Positions 47,588 through 58,908 of a stretch of 64,000 bases of DNA are shown here, in pieces (positions within the stretch are counted from its first letter, which is position 1; the number at the start of each line of letters is the position of its first letter). The stretch covers positions 1-64,000 of the forward strand of contig MU832579.1 in assembly GCA_029204225.1 (NCBI GenBank). The letters run 5' to 3'. Below the pieces are notes generated by a model. That model was not told the DNA's origin. It did not search any database and saw nothing but the letters and a program-made list of their open reading frames with translations. The DNA comes from Diphasiastrum complanatum. Its lineage: Eukaryota > Streptophyta > Lycopodiopsida > Lycopodiales > Lycopodiaceae. Made by a program: the position numbers and the translations under genes.

Positions 47588-48789
47588 CAAACTCTCAACA
47601 GCTACCAGGCGGAGTTCAATAAGTATCATACAAGCGCAATGCAAGAGCTCGCCCAGGCCAAGCAAGCCCTCAAGGCATACCAGAAATACATGGAAATGAA
47701 GGCCCAGCCCACCCCTGTGGTAATTCCATCGCCACCTAATATTGACGCTGCACAGGCTAGTGCCAGCCAAGATCAGAGCCAGCAGACAACAAGGGGATTT
47801 CAACCAAATCAAGGGCCCGAAGGCCAAGACCAAGGGCAGACAGATGCGGCCGCTGAGACATGAGACCAGAGCTAAGGCACAACCACCAGCCAGGGCCAAG
47901 CAACATCATCCAGAGGGTCACGAACGATATCTGCCAGCCGGGCCTTTCGAAGACCGAAATCCATGGAGGAGAACATCAATAAATTTTTATCCAAATATCC
48001 CCACGAGTCATCAAGAGGCGGCTGACAGATATCATTCTTAGCTCAAACCATCAAGGGAAAAGAACTGCAAGCCTTACCCACCCTTTAACCACAACCGGAG
48101 TGGCGACAACAGTTATTTGAAAGAGACCATGTGGCCATCAAGGCTTACGTGACGAGTCCGCAACAGTTACGGGTGAATGCGCATTTCCTGCCATGTCCAA
48201 GAAGATCCAAATGGGCGGAAAGCGGCACTCCTCTGGACCAGATCACACTCAGCAATTTCAACTGGCCAATCATCAAATCCGAATATGGGTGGACAACGGA
48301 TGTAGATGCCAGAAGGGCTCTCTCCGCATTCGCCAGTCACTACATCAATTGCCCCGATTTCACAGTCCGCGTGACAGCCACTTACACGCAGGACTTGGAA
48401 TATTTAATGGGCATTGAAACAAAATGGGATGATTTTCTTCCCTCCATATTTTTTGATCCAAATAAGGTGCTCGCTTCCGACAAAGTCGAAGACCAGCTGC
48501 CAATCGCTCGCGTATATGACCGAGCTGCATTCCTTGGAGATCCCTGGACGAAACAATTCCAAGCATGGGTGGATCAGGAATGGCTGACAAGAGTCCACAA
48601 GTCCTTCCACACGCCAAAGGACTCAAAGAAACTGGACCGTCTCAACTTCATGGAAGACGTTACGGAATATCTCATCCACCAGAGGTGGTCCAAGAGAACG
48701 CTCTACTAAACCAGCAAAGTGCCGAGGGACCGGCACTACTTCAGGCCGTGGGTCCTGTTGGGGGTATTCCCAACAAAGTGTAAATAGAT
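47588..48789 (+). pseudogene. Unrecognised long ORF with in-frame stops, before an LTR
   Basis: One frame is open across ~400 codons except for five stops at 47861 (TGA), 47873 (TAA), 48023 (TGA), 48086 (TAA) and 48707 (TAA). Each is one C-to-T change from CGA or CAA. Base composition is clearly GC-richer than its surroundings. The N-terminal part is helical with A/Q/K (MQELAQAKQALKAYQKYMEM). A proline/glutamine-rich spacer follows (about 47700-47960). The C-terminal ~190 residues look like a folded domain (SNFNWPIIKSEYGWTTD, ASHYINCPDFTVRVTATYTQ, then ETKWDDFLPSIFFDPNKVL and WTKQFQAWVDQEWL). An LTR of the family seen at 54139 starts at 48756, inside or just after its end, so it is probably the 3'-most ORF of a Ty3/gypsy element. 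No family recognised; an endogenous viral origin cannot be excluded. Confidence 0.5.
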
Positions 48790-49574
48790 AAAATCCTCCA
48801 ATAAAATGTGCTGCGAGGGCATCGCATCCTGCGTGTATAAGCCCATGGCCCAATGAGCACGCAATTGAAGTTGTAAATACAATAAACTTGACTTGGGCCT
48901 TGTAATTAAAATAAAACTAGAGGCCCAATGTCATTTTTAAACTTAGAGATCACTTTTTAGAGTTGGGTCCAAATTGGGACTCACATGAATCTTGTGATTT
49001 CTAATGTACTTTTTGTGGACCCTTGGATCAAGTTGGGTCCAAGATGAATGGTTAGGATCATTGTGAATATTAGCCAATAAGATTGAGGGGCAAGGGCCTT
49101 CCCCATATTATAAAAAGACACCATTTGTACACTATTTCCATGCTTAATGAGAAGGAGGAAACTCTACCATTTTTGGAAGAGAAGCATCCTCATTTGCTAT
49201 TCACTACTTGCTATTGCTCTTGGTTGTGTTTTCTATTGCTTTCTATTTCCATGTTTATTGTTTGCCATAGTGAATGTTTTTCCATTAGTAAACATAAGGA
49301 GAATTTGAGCTAACCTCCACCCTCACTCTCTTTATCTCTCTTTCTCTTCTCTTCTCAATCTCTTCTTCTCCATTCCTTCCCTTCAACCAAACTATGATGA
49401 ATGTTAGTGTAGAGGAGTAGAGCTAAAGAGGAGTAGTATAGTGGTGAGTAGAGTCAAGGGAGAAAGTAGGAAATTAACTAAAAGTAGCATCTATGCATAG
49501 TTAGGCACCTATCCAGTGATCTAACCTTTTGTTGACAGGTGGAAGGGCTATACTACGAGAGATCTTCGACCCCA
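48756..49574 (+). repeat. LTR of a Ty3/gypsy family related to the LTR at 54139
   Basis: It starts TGTTGGGGGTATTCCCAA. A CCAAT box, a G-rich tract and a TATA box (ATTATAAAAAG, about 49108-49118) follow about 350 bp in, with the surrounding order AGCCAATAAGATT ... AAGGGCC ... TATAAAAAGACACC. The LTR at 54139 has ACCAATAGGATT ... CAGGGTCC ... TATAAGAAAGGACC at the same relative place. The right end is not exact; at 49575-49580 the sequence switches to the copia LTR end. Confidence 0.6.
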
Positions 49575-49579
49575 CAAGG

Positions 49580-49693
49580 ACTGTAGGAGTGATTCAGTTG
49601 GTAGTGACCAACAATCGCATCTGAACTCCATCCAAATTGGATTGAATCGTTTGCTTTGCTTTCGCGACTACGACTCATTCGATTACATTCTCA
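49580..49693 (+). repeat. 3' LTR end of the copia element
   Basis: It matches 43948-44061 from GACTGTAGGAGTGATTCAG to ATTACATTCTCA. Only the last ~114 bp of the LTR are present; the rest was replaced by the gypsy-type LTR or lost. Confidence 0.85.
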
Positions 49694-50000
49694 TCGGTAC
49701 ACCTAAAGTTACCCATGTGCAGTGTTAAAAAGTGCTAAAAATTGAAGTTTTTTGGGGGCAAATTGCCATCAATTGAGACACAAAAATATTAAGTCCTCCA
49801 ATAACACAATGAAGAGTCAAGTCTAGTTCCACATATAATTGAAAGATTGAAGTTTCAATCAATTGATGGCATGTTATGTCTCGTCAAGTGACCAAGGGTT
49901 TTATGCACACTTTTGTGCACACATGCACAAAAATGTGCTATATTGATTAAAATAATGGGAAACTTATAGCGCAAGTCATTAGCTTAAAAACAAGTGATAA
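49694..50000. other. Host repeat continuation and unrecognised DNA
   Basis: The first ~50 bp (CACCTAAAGTTACCC ... GTGCTAAAAATTG) resemble the ~183-bp array unit at 42860-42915. The rest is unassigned. Confidence 0.5.
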
Positions 50001-50179
50001 TGAGTTCTGTTAGCATTCAATAGTTCAAATACCTTTGATTTTCTTTGTCGCTGTTGAACCTGACTGTTAGCGATTCCCATGGTTTCTATAGACTGTGTTT
50101 AAACTTGAGTAAACCTATAGAAACTGGATAGATGAATGTATATAAATCAAAGATCAATTATGAGGATAAAAATCCAACA
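50000..50179 (-). repeat. Probable 3' LTR start of minus-strand copia element
   Basis: On the minus strand, TGTTGGATTTTTATCC starts at 50179, directly after the purine tract AGGGGAG (50180-50186). The LTR's other end is not defined. Confidence 0.5.
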
Positions 50180-50191
50180 CTCCCCTATAAT

Positions 50192-50554
50192 TCAAATTAT
50201 GACTGCATTGAACTTTAAACTTAGCATTGCACAAAATCTTATGTGTGCATCCAAGCTCAATGCCTTAGTAAAAATATCTGCTGTCATGTCTTGCATTCGT
50301 CGATATTCCAAGCTTACCTCTTTGTCGAAAACTTTTCTTCTAACATGCTGATATTTGATATCAATGTGCTTACTCCTGGAATGAAACCTAGGATTGACCG
50401 ATAAAGCAATAGCACTTTGATTATCACAAAAGACAATTGTCAGAGCATCTCTTCCCCAACTTGCATTCGAATAACCATTGAGTATGTTGAGTTTGTTATT
50501 GTCAACTACTCCATAACAGATGCATTGGTCCATAGTAGCTTGATTGTATCTCAT
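50192..50554 (-). pseudogene. Copia RNase H
   Basis: FCDNQSAIALSVNPRFHSRS, KHIDIKYQHVRRKV and MTADIFTKAL are the conserved C-terminal RNase H motifs of copia pol. The upstream part (YSNASWGRD) keeps the Y-D/N-ASWA box in altered form. Confidence 0.8.
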
Positions 50555-51155
50555 AACTCATATAAGCGCTTTCCAATGTGTAATACCAAGATTAGCTATA
50601 TACTGACTTAAGAAGGAACTGACTCCAAAAGTTATGTCTGGTCTGGTATAGATCATTGCATACATAAGAGAACCTATTATTGAATGATATGGTCATTCAT
50701 GCATCTGCTCCTTCTTTTCTTTTGTTTGAGGACACTGGTCCTTCAACAATTTGAGTCTTGGGTCCATTAGTGAGTGAGCTATCATGCAATTCATTATATT
50801 ATATCTGATTAGCATAATGTAAATGTACCTTTATTGGGTAATGTAAACTAGTCTTTGCTGTTTGTCTCTTTGGATTTGAATACCGAGACAATAATGAGTT
50901 TCACCTAGATTTGTCCCGTCAAATTTTGAGGACAACATTTGTTTCACATATTTTATTAGTTCAACATTGTCACTAAATAGTAGTGTATTGTCCACGTGAT
51001 AATAAAAGAATGATGCACTGACTTGAAGTAGACATCAAATCTAAACTTCTTGATTTATAAACATATTCGATAAGAAAAGTGTTGATCCTTTGAAACCAAT
51101 CTCTAGCAGATTGCTTCAAGCCATAAAGTGCTCTATGGAGTTTACATTCATGATT

Positions 51156-51446
51156 TTATTTACCGTTCATTAGATAACCTTCAGGGTGTATCACATGTAG
51201 ATATCTTCTTTGATAACTCCATTCAAACAGGGTTGTCTGTACATCCTTCTGATGTATCTCCAGATTCACTATAGTAGCACACAATAGAAGAGTTCCAATT
51301 GAAAAATGCTTTACTATCGGATTGAAAGTCTTAGCATAGTCGATATTTGAGATTTGGAAAAATCCTCTTGCAACAAGTCGAGATTTCCCTTCGATTGATA
51401 CTTCCATCAACTTTGTATCTGAACTTGAATATCCATTTGCAATCAA
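51156..51446 (-). pseudogene. Copia reverse transcriptase fragment
   Basis: SRLVARGFFQISNIDYAKTF, NPIVKHFSIGTLLLCATIVN and EIHQKDVQTTLFEW correspond to the copia RT fingers and palm (usually ARLVAKGYTQ-DY-ETFSPV and QLDVKNAFLHG). The end, HVIHPEGYLMNGK, is the usual MEQPEGF block. The YVDD part further on is too broken to read. Confidence 0.75.
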
Positions 51447-51951
51447 CTACATTTGCTTACAAACAATTCAAGGATGGTCCAAGTCTGGTTCTTGATGAGC
51501 GATGAGTACTCTTTATCCATCACTTCTGTCCATAGATCGGAGTTTGACTGACTGAGTGCTTCTTCGATAGTAGTCGGTCTTGAATGAGATAACAAGCAGA
51601 TTCATCCATGTATCAATGGGTGGTTTGTGATTTCTTGTTGATACTTTGGAAGATGAATTAGGATGATAATTATTTTTTTGAATTTCGTTGTTGCTGAGCT
51701 GCAACAATATCTTCTTATGATTTGTTGTTGATAAGCCATTTCTACAGTTGACATATTCGGACCTTCAATAGGAGTATTCAAAGGAAAAACATGAGTGTTC
51801 GACCGTTTGAGCTTTGCCCTTGTCTTTGAAATTGATAAACTGATCCTCGATAAAGATAACATCTCGGTAGGTGAATATCTTTGATTCAACAAGATCATAT
51901 AGCTTATAAGCCTTATTTGAAATAGTATAACCAGCAAAAATAGATTTGATA

Positions 51952-52656
51952 CTATGGGAGTCTAGTTTCTTTCTGATCTCTTGCGTATCTACATGTAGGA
52001 AATACATCCAAAAACTTTGAGATTCGATAGTGAAGGTTTGGAGCCTGTCCAAAATTCATAAGGCAAGCTTTTGTTTGAGAGCTCTTTAGTTGAGCATCTA
52101 TTCTGAATGTAAGCTGCAGTGGAAACAACTTCATCCTAGAAAAACTTAGGTAGTATCTCACGTGAGCAAGCATACACTTGGCCGTTTCGACTAAGGTCCG
52201 ATTCTCTCTCTTAGCAAGTCCATTCGACTGAGACAAATAAGAAGTAATAAATTGTTTCTCAATGTCTTTTCTAAAGCAATACTCTTTGAATTTAGTTGAG
52301 ATGTATTTCTCTCCATTGTTTGATCTCAATGCTTTGATTCTTTTACCAATTTTGGGTTTTGCATGCTTCTTAAATTGTCTAAAGAGGTTGCAAGTTCTTC
52401 TCAAAAATTTGTCAAGAAAGGTAATGAAGTACTTTGCATTGAGCAATGATAAGGCTTGTATTGGGCCATATATATCTAAATGAACAACATCTAGAACATC
52501 TTTTGCTACATGCTTATGACTTGATCTAAATGGAATCCTAGTTTGTTTTTTGACAATGCAGATGTGACAGACATGGACGTCGATCTTCTGGTCTAGATAA
52601 TCAAGATCAAGTACTAAGGATTGTCTAAACATGTCTGATACAGATGTATGATTCAA
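51952..52656 (-). pseudogene. Copia integrase with mutated catalytic residues
   Basis: The frame has VVHLDIYGPI (first catalytic D kept), AKYFITFLDKF, ALRSNNGEKYIS and GLAKRENRTLVETA. Intact relatives have S-D-N-G-G-E and A-E-R-K-N-R-T at the last two sites. Here the D is N and the E is K, both G-to-A changes on the coding strand. It is therefore inactive as well as truncated. Confidence 0.8.
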
Positions 52657-53085
52657 GCTGACTAATCTATAGTGCCCAAGTCATGCTTTATTGACTAGAA
52701 CAGAAGTATTCAAGACTTGACTTCTACCAGAATAACAATGGATCAGTCTATATAAGTAACCATGTCTCTTTTTGAGTGCAAGAATTTTATTCGCTTTTCG
52801 ACCATAATCAGATTCAAATTCTACCCTATGACCTAAATCAATAATTTTTCTTATCGATAACAGATTTGTCGAAAATTTTGGTCCATATAAAACATTTGAT
52901 AGTAAGTTAAATTGATGGCATGCTAGATGCCTTCACCTTTGATACTGTGTGTGCTATCGTCACCAAGATGAACGAATTTGTTTATACAATAAGGCATATA
53001 GGACTAAAATTTTTCCAGATGACTAGTCATATGTTGAGTGGCTCCAATCAAGAATATTGATTTTCGATTTCTGATCTCTTATCAT

Positions 53086-54138
53086 AAATGCTCCTTCATC
53101 CATGTCTTGAATAGAGGATTGAAATATAACTGCAACTACATTCACACGTTGATCCAATTGCTTGTTGTTGGAGTTTTTTGTTTTCAATATTCTACAATTT
53201 TTGAATTACTTACATAACATCTTCTTATTCAACTATGGATGTTGGCCACGTACGATACATGCCGAAGACATAATATAGAGGGCTCACATAGCCTCCATTT
53301 TGTAAGAAATGTAATTATAAAGCAGACTCCAATGGTGCACTTGTAACTATTGTAAATATGCCTTGAAGCGCAAAATAGAGTAACAGTTAATTTTGGTTAA
53401 ACGGGTTTAGAAGTACAATAGGAAAATTATGAGGAATGGCTCAAACAGGAAACTTAGTGCAAGCCTTTTCTCTATTAGGCAAACGTTTATCCTCAGTAGA
53501 CAAGTGTTTTTAGCACTTTGTAGCGAGTGTTTCCAGAGTTTCTCAGAAATACGCTCCCATAGCCTAAAAGACTCGCCCATTGAGTATTTTGCTACTGTGA
53601 AGAGGTTTCTGTGAGGTGGCTGATAGTTTTCTAAGTTCAGTCATCTATTTTTGGCACTCGCAAATACTCATGCCACACTTGTGAAGACGAGCACTTCTAG
53701 GATGCCTTCATTTTTCATTTTCTAGTTTTGACCATTGAGTTAAACACTCGTGTGCATGTTTTTATTAAGTAAAGCTGATCAGTTTTCAAACACTTGCCTC
53801 ACATTGAGGAGTGTTCAAAAACATTCGCCAATGCATATCTTAGCCCTTGTTGAAAGCTCCTTGTCAAGGTCTCGGCGAACATGTTTCTTAAGACTTGCAA
53901 ACACTCGCCCCACACGGGTGAAGGTGGGCATTTCTGAAAGTTCATCATAAAAACATTCATCTACTTCTCAATCAGTTCTCAACAAGGCTACCAACAAATT
54001 GAAAACTCGGTGAACATTTTCTTAGAGGGCTGCAACCTCATGATCTAGCTTTTGTACGGACTCTTTTTATTACAAGTACTAATTAAGGTCAACAACTGCA
54101 ATTTTATTTTTATTTCTAGACCTACACAATTGTCTAAT
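53086..54138. other. Unrecognised repeat-like DNA with ACTCGCC/TTCGCC motifs
   Basis: No gene is seen. From 53590 to 53960, CACTCGC / CACTTGC / TTCGCC / GGCGAA words recur with GTGAAGACGAGCACTTCT and GTGAAGGTGGGCATTTCT at about 53682 and 53921. This is a weak duplication ~240 bp apart. Confidence 0.45.
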
Positions 54139-54890
54139 TGTTGGAGGGTTTGCGGATCCCAAGGCAACCCTAACCCTAGTTAATAAGTGAGAGGGATTTG
54201 GCACCCTGCATGTGTAAGTCCAACCCGATGATCACACAGTTATTTGATTGATTAGTTAAAAGTTAATAAAAGGACTTTAGGCCTTTTTGTGAGACTTTTA
54301 ATGTCGTAGGGCCTAAATGTCAAGTTAGTGAATAAAGTTGGGTTTCCCTCCAATTTTGATGGTTCCCACACTTTTTTAAATTTTAATAAAAAGAGAGGCA
54401 AGACTAGACCAATAGGATTCAGAGGCCAGGGTCCTCCTCTCTACTATAAGAAAGGACCAACTCGAGTTGCTCCTCATGTTCATTTCCTCATTTCAATAAA
54501 GCAAATTGGTTCTCTTAAAAAATGAATTGATGAATGTCCTTGCGCTCTATCACTTTTCCTCCATCTCTCATGCCTATTTGGATTTTTCTAATTGTTGGAT
54601 CTGAGTGTTATGGGGATTGTATGTTATTATACTTTTTATGAGAGAGAAAGGGAGAGAGAGAAAGAGTAAGCTATCTCTGTTGTGGATGTGTAGTGTTAAG
54701 GGATTGTAGTGTTAAAGATTAGGGTTAATGGATGTAGAGATAGATGTGAATTCTCCATTCATGTTGAAATCTGAACTAAACTATCGCTCTCATGGGAACG
54801 AACCTACGCGTGACAACTAACTTCGTCTCTTTGATGCTAGATTGACTAGATCTTGGATTTAGGTTAGGCAAGGAAAGAAACCCACTACAA
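54139..54890 (+). repeat. 5' LTR of a Ty3/gypsy element
   Basis: It starts TGTTGGAGGGTTTGCGG and contains a TATA-like box (ACTATAAGAAAG, about 54450). It is followed by the primer-binding site TGGTGCCGTTGCCGGGGA at 54893-54910. That site is one change from the tRNA-Asp-type site TGGCGCCGTTGCCGGGGA used by many plant Athila/Tat gypsy elements. Confidence 0.75.
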
Positions 54891-54892
54891 TT

Positions 54893-57000
54893 TTGGTGCC
54901 GTTGCCGGGGAGCTACGCCAATTTTTCAGTTGTAGCATGATTGTTGGATGGTTAGCTTGCATTAGGCATCTTGTTGTGGCATGAATAGTGTTAGATCTGC
55001 ATTTTAGGGTTAGTTCGGGATTGATTTTGCTTGATTTGAGTGGATTGGCTTGTTTGAAATCTAATCAGAGAAAGCTATTCAGATCACCAATCTTACGATC
55101 CATTTGAATCTGAGATATCAAAGAAAATAACAAAAATCGGTCAAATTTGTCAGATTTGGTCAAAAAAGAAGCAAAAAGCATCATCAGAGCTGATAACTTT
55201 TTACCCTCTTTCAAGAAACCTTCGTCAAGTTGCAAACACCTGCGATTTTGTTTACAAAACCTTCAATTTGAAGGGCGAAGATTAATTCCCAGCAAATTTT
55301 CAGAAACATCAGAAAAATCGTCAAAAAACATCGAAAAATTTCCAAAACCCTAAAAAAACAGAAAAAGAAACTTCGCTCGATTCACTATGCTTAGGTGTGA
55401 TTCGGATCTATCTACTGCCAGGTCGACGAAGAATGATACCAAAAATAGAAATATTTTTAGAGGATCAGTGTCATATTGCCATATTTTTTGCCAAAAAGTC
55501 ATTTTTTTTGCAAAAATACCAGTATCACTCTTGAAACTTCGCCAAAATCTTTTTCGAGTTTTCAAAACATTCTATTTATAGTAAAATACTATTTTTGAGT
55601 TCGACAAAGATTCTTCTTGATCAGATCACAAAAATTCTTGAATTTTACCCTCGCCAGACTACAAAAACTATAATTTCTTGTGTTAGAAATCTTCGTCCGA
55701 TTTTCCATAGTGGTATCTATGTCAGATCCTTCACCTCAGAGGCTGGCGAAGGTTATTTCCCTAGAAATTGCCAGAAAAGTGTTTAGAGAGTTTTTTTTGT
55801 CCAAAATAGCACTGTTGAACCTTCGCCGAGACAACCTTCGCCTAGTGAACCTTCGCCAGTCCTATTTTTAGTTTCTGATTTTCCAGATCAAGTCTCTGTC
55901 AAAATTTAGATCAAATCTGATATATTCTAATTTGGATTATAAGAGATTTATCATTTTTGAGAAGTATCGATTGATCGAATAGAATCAGATTCTTGAAAAG
56001 TGGAATAGATCTAGTAGATCTAATCTGAGATACTTCTATGAAAAATCTAGATCCAATCTCATTATCAATTTGATCTAAATTTGTAAAACTGGCTGTCCCT
56101 AAAGCTGCTCCTGGAGGTGCTCCACAGGAAGTCAATCTAATTATTGTTAGAAGAGCACCCCGATTGGATCTACCCAAATATAATGGATTAAAAGATCCAG
56201 TTAGATTTCTTCACATCTATGCTGAATCTTGTAAAGTCTATGGGTTATTTATCCTCAAGATAAACTTAAGCTGTTTCCTATGGCCTTAACAGACGCAGCA
56301 CAAGATTGGTACTATAATCAAGATGAAACTGAGCATACAAATTGGGAGGTTATTAAGCAAGCCCTAATCACACGGTTCAAACCACGGAAGTTTATGGAAG
56401 ACCCTTTCCTAATTCTAAGTAAAATTAAAATGGGAAAGCGGGAAATGGTTTGAGATTATATTGAACGAGTGAAACGTCTTAGATCTGAATGCGAACCTGA
56501 GCTGATTAACAAAAATGCCATGATTATGTGGTTTTTGTCAGGTCTACCTAAACGGATCAGACATGAGTTGAAATGCCATAATGAGTATGCACTCTTGCAA
56601 AATGCTATGGACGATGCAATTCGGGAGGAGGATGAAGATTTAGATGAGGAGCCAAATATCAGTATGTTGTCTTATACAACAGGGCAAACTACTACGACAT
56701 CCACCACTATTGCATCAACGAATGCCAATGCTACTGCAAAAATGATGCCCAATGAGTTCGAAAAACTTGGGAAGAACCAGCAGAAACAGATGGAAAAGTT
56801 ACAGTTGCAATTTGATGAGAAGATCAAAGCATTGGAAAATTTCCACAGGGAAGCAAACAAGGAACCTAAAAAGCTTGCAAAGACTTTTCCTACCAGGGAA
56901 AATGTTTGGTGTTTAATTTGTACAGGAAATCACACAGTGAATAATACTTCATATTCAAAACTGCAGCAGGTGTCAAGGGACACATTTTATTGATGAGTAT
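54893..57000 (+). mobile_element. Ty3/gypsy element, leader and gag only
   Basis: After the primer site comes ~1.15 kb of leader with a short GAACCTTCGCC repeat (55810-55862), then gag. Sequence like protease or reverse transcriptase does not follow gag; at about 57060-57122 another element begins. The LTR, primer site and gag together identify an Athila/Tat-like gypsy element that is 3'-truncated. Confidence 0.75.
56090..56993 (+). pseudogene. Ty3/gypsy gag
   Basis: Early motifs lie in broken frames: RLDLPKYNGLKDPVRFLHIY and WYYNQDETEHTNWEVIKQAL, then RFKPRKFMEDPF. A TGA near 56451 replaces an expected W or R. The open frame 56469-56993 (174 codons) continues with ERVKRLRSECEPELINKNAM and MWFLSGLPKRIRHEL. 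A threonine-rich spacer and a coiled coil follow, then a degraded knuckle (CLICTGNHTVNN, lacking later cysteines). It ends SRDTFY-stop. Confidence 0.75.
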
Positions 57001-57121
57001 AAGTCTTGGATCCATTTGTGAATCAATTGGCTTTCAATCCTGCATTATAAATTTCTCCAGAATGTGTTGTTGTTAGAAATCAATGATAAACTTTATTGTT
57101 GCTATTTACGATGTACCTTAA

Positions 57122-57290
57122 TGTTGACAGCTGTGACCAGCTAGCCGTAGGCTAGCCTATTAGTCTACTCGTAGGTTTGTACATTTTACATTCTATATGA
57201 CATAGTGTGATAGTGTGATAGTGCGTGTTCTTCTTCCGACTTCTTGTGGTGATTGTTTATGGTGAATGCTTGATGTTGCATATCTGATTA
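57122..57290 (+). repeat. Possible 5' LTR of plus-strand copia element
   Basis: TGTTGACAGCTGTGACC at 57122 is a plausible LTR start. TGACATCAGAGC at 57292 resembles the initiator-tRNA site TGGTATCAGAGC with two changes. A TATA-like TCTATATGA lies near 57192. No 3' copy was found, so the limits are uncertain. Confidence 0.45.
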
Positions 57291-57478
57291 TTGACATCAG
57301 AGCAGCGATAGTCCTGCGTGCTTGATCAGTGGATACAACTTGTCATAGGCTCTGCAATGAAGTGAGAAAGTCCTTCACGGGAGGTGAAAGCTTGGAGAGA
57401 CAAAAACAGCTAGAAGAAGTCCTTCTTTGGTGTGTTTTGCAAGTTTGGAGCTCAGAATCATCAGTGGGGAACGAAGAC

Positions 57479-57681
57479 ACAGTCCCGAAGGCATCAAAAA
57501 GGCTAGGGCAGCATCAGATAGATTGAAAATCTATTGAGTGGGGAGATTTTCACAATACTTCCTAGTTGTTGTGAAAAGCACAGTCTCGGAGGCATCAAAA
57601 AGGCCAGGGCAGTATCAGACATATTGAAAATCTATTGAGTGGGAGGAGATTTTTACAATACTTTCTAGCTGTTGTGAAAAG
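57479..57681 (+). repeat. 101-bp tandem duplication in copia leader
   Basis: Two adjacent copies share CACAGTC, AGGCATCAAAAAGGC and ATTGAAAATCTATTGAGTGG, and end GTTGTGAAAAG. The copies differ at roughly one base in ten. Confidence 0.9.
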
Positions 57682-57943
57682 TGTCATTTGTGTGAGAGGT
57701 TTGCCAAGAAATTTCTCATTTGTCTATTTGGGGTACCGCAAATCACACTAGACAATGTCTAGTAATGCCATTCAGAGTTAGGAGGCTTCATACTGCTCAC
57801 ATTACTGATGTCTGTCTTTGAATAATCACACATTTTGAAATCTTTGCAAAGAGGAGGCGGCGTAGCCGCTGTGCCGAAGTGGAAAATCTAGAATATTCCC
57901 TCTAAAAGTTCTTATATTCTCTTTATTTTTCATCTTTTCCATA

Positions 57944-58195
57944 CCAATATCAGATCGACGTGCCAGAGGTAAGAAAAATTTTGAACAGTCATACTTCCGC
58001 GCGTCATATAGATATAGCATATATGTACCAATATTGGATCCACGTGCCAAAGATAAAGAAAATATTGAGCAGTCATACATCCGCGCGTCATACCAATATC
58101 GCATACTTGTACCAATATCGGATCCACGCATGCGAGCTAAAGAGAATCCAGAGCAGTCGTGCACCCGCGCGTTGTACCGATATCAGGTATACAAC
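57944..58195 (+). repeat. 84-bp tandem repeat, three copies
   Basis: Copies start at 57944, 58028 and 58112 with CCAATATCGGATCCACG and include GAGCAGTCATAC and CCGCGCGTCATA. The period is exactly 84 bp, a multiple of three, so open frames run through all copies on both strands (57960-58280 plus and 57826-58164 minus). No start context or domain supports translation. Confidence 0.92.
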
Positions 58196-58554
58196 CAAAT
58201 ATATACAATTCTGTGGTGTGATAAAATTTGGAGACAGGTTGTGTACTCAGACTGAGGATCCGGACTCATATATCCAGTAATGGCAACTCTAAGCAAGAGT
58301 GTCCTCAATGAGTCAAGCAAATTAGAAGGTGTCAGCAACTATGCAGTTTAAAAATTCAAATTGAAGAACATTTTGATGGAAAAGGAGCTATGGGAAATCG
58401 TGACAAGTGAAGAGACAAGGCCATTGATTGAGGAAGATAGCGGACATTTGATAGGAGAAAACGGAAAGCCCAGAATGTCATCAACTTATCAGTTGGAGAT
58501 GCAATTATTCCCTATATTTTAGATTCAGAAGGACCAAAAAAAGCATGGGCTACA

Positions 58555-58908
58555 TTGAAGGCATTGTTTGAAATGACAAATATATCTCGAATACTATTTT
58601 TAAAGACAAAGTTGTATACATTGCGGATGGATGATGGTGCAACTATTACCAATCACATACTGAAGATCAAAGAATTTCGTGACCAATTAGCAGTAGTTCA
58701 AGAGCAAGTACAAGATCATGAGATCGTGCAATTGACATTGAATAGTCTGAGTGAGTCGCATCAGATGTTTGTCATGAGTATAGCCGCAAGAGAAAATCTT
58801 CCAACCTATGAAGAACTAGGTGGATTGCTTTTGCAGGAAGAGCAATGTCAAGAGAACTTAAATCATCGTAACAGGGGCTATGATCAAGCTCTTGCAGTTA
58901 GACGATGA
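58555..58908 (+). pseudogene. Copia gag (UBN2)
   Basis: ISRILFLKTKLYTLRMDDGA, ILKIKEFRDQLAVV and QLTLNSLSESHQMFVMSIAA followed by LLLQEEQ are the hallmarks of copia UBN2 gag. The frame stops at 58906 and the knuckle continues in another frame. Confidence 0.8.

Larger units (their letters stand above)
50187..53085 (-). mobile_element. Ty1/copia retrotransposon, minus strand, decayed
   Basis: Reading the minus strand: protease relic (GATQHMTSHLEKF near 53030), integrase (51952-52656), post-integrase region (51765-52052), reverse transcriptase pieces (51156-51446 and broken frames), then RNase H (50192-50554). The element keeps the full pol order but has many stops. No 5' LTR or primer site was found above 53085. 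Confidence 0.85.

Noticed and set aside
48360-48853. Minus-strand frames opposite the unknown ORF
   Set aside because: They are shorter and fragmentary. The plus frame continues for ~400 codons with only C-to-T type stops and leads into an LTR in the same orientation.
57826-58280. Possible protein made of 28-residue repeats
   Set aside because: Open frames follow automatically from the 84-bp period. They occur on both strands and lie in a retrotransposon leader before the true gag start at 58280.
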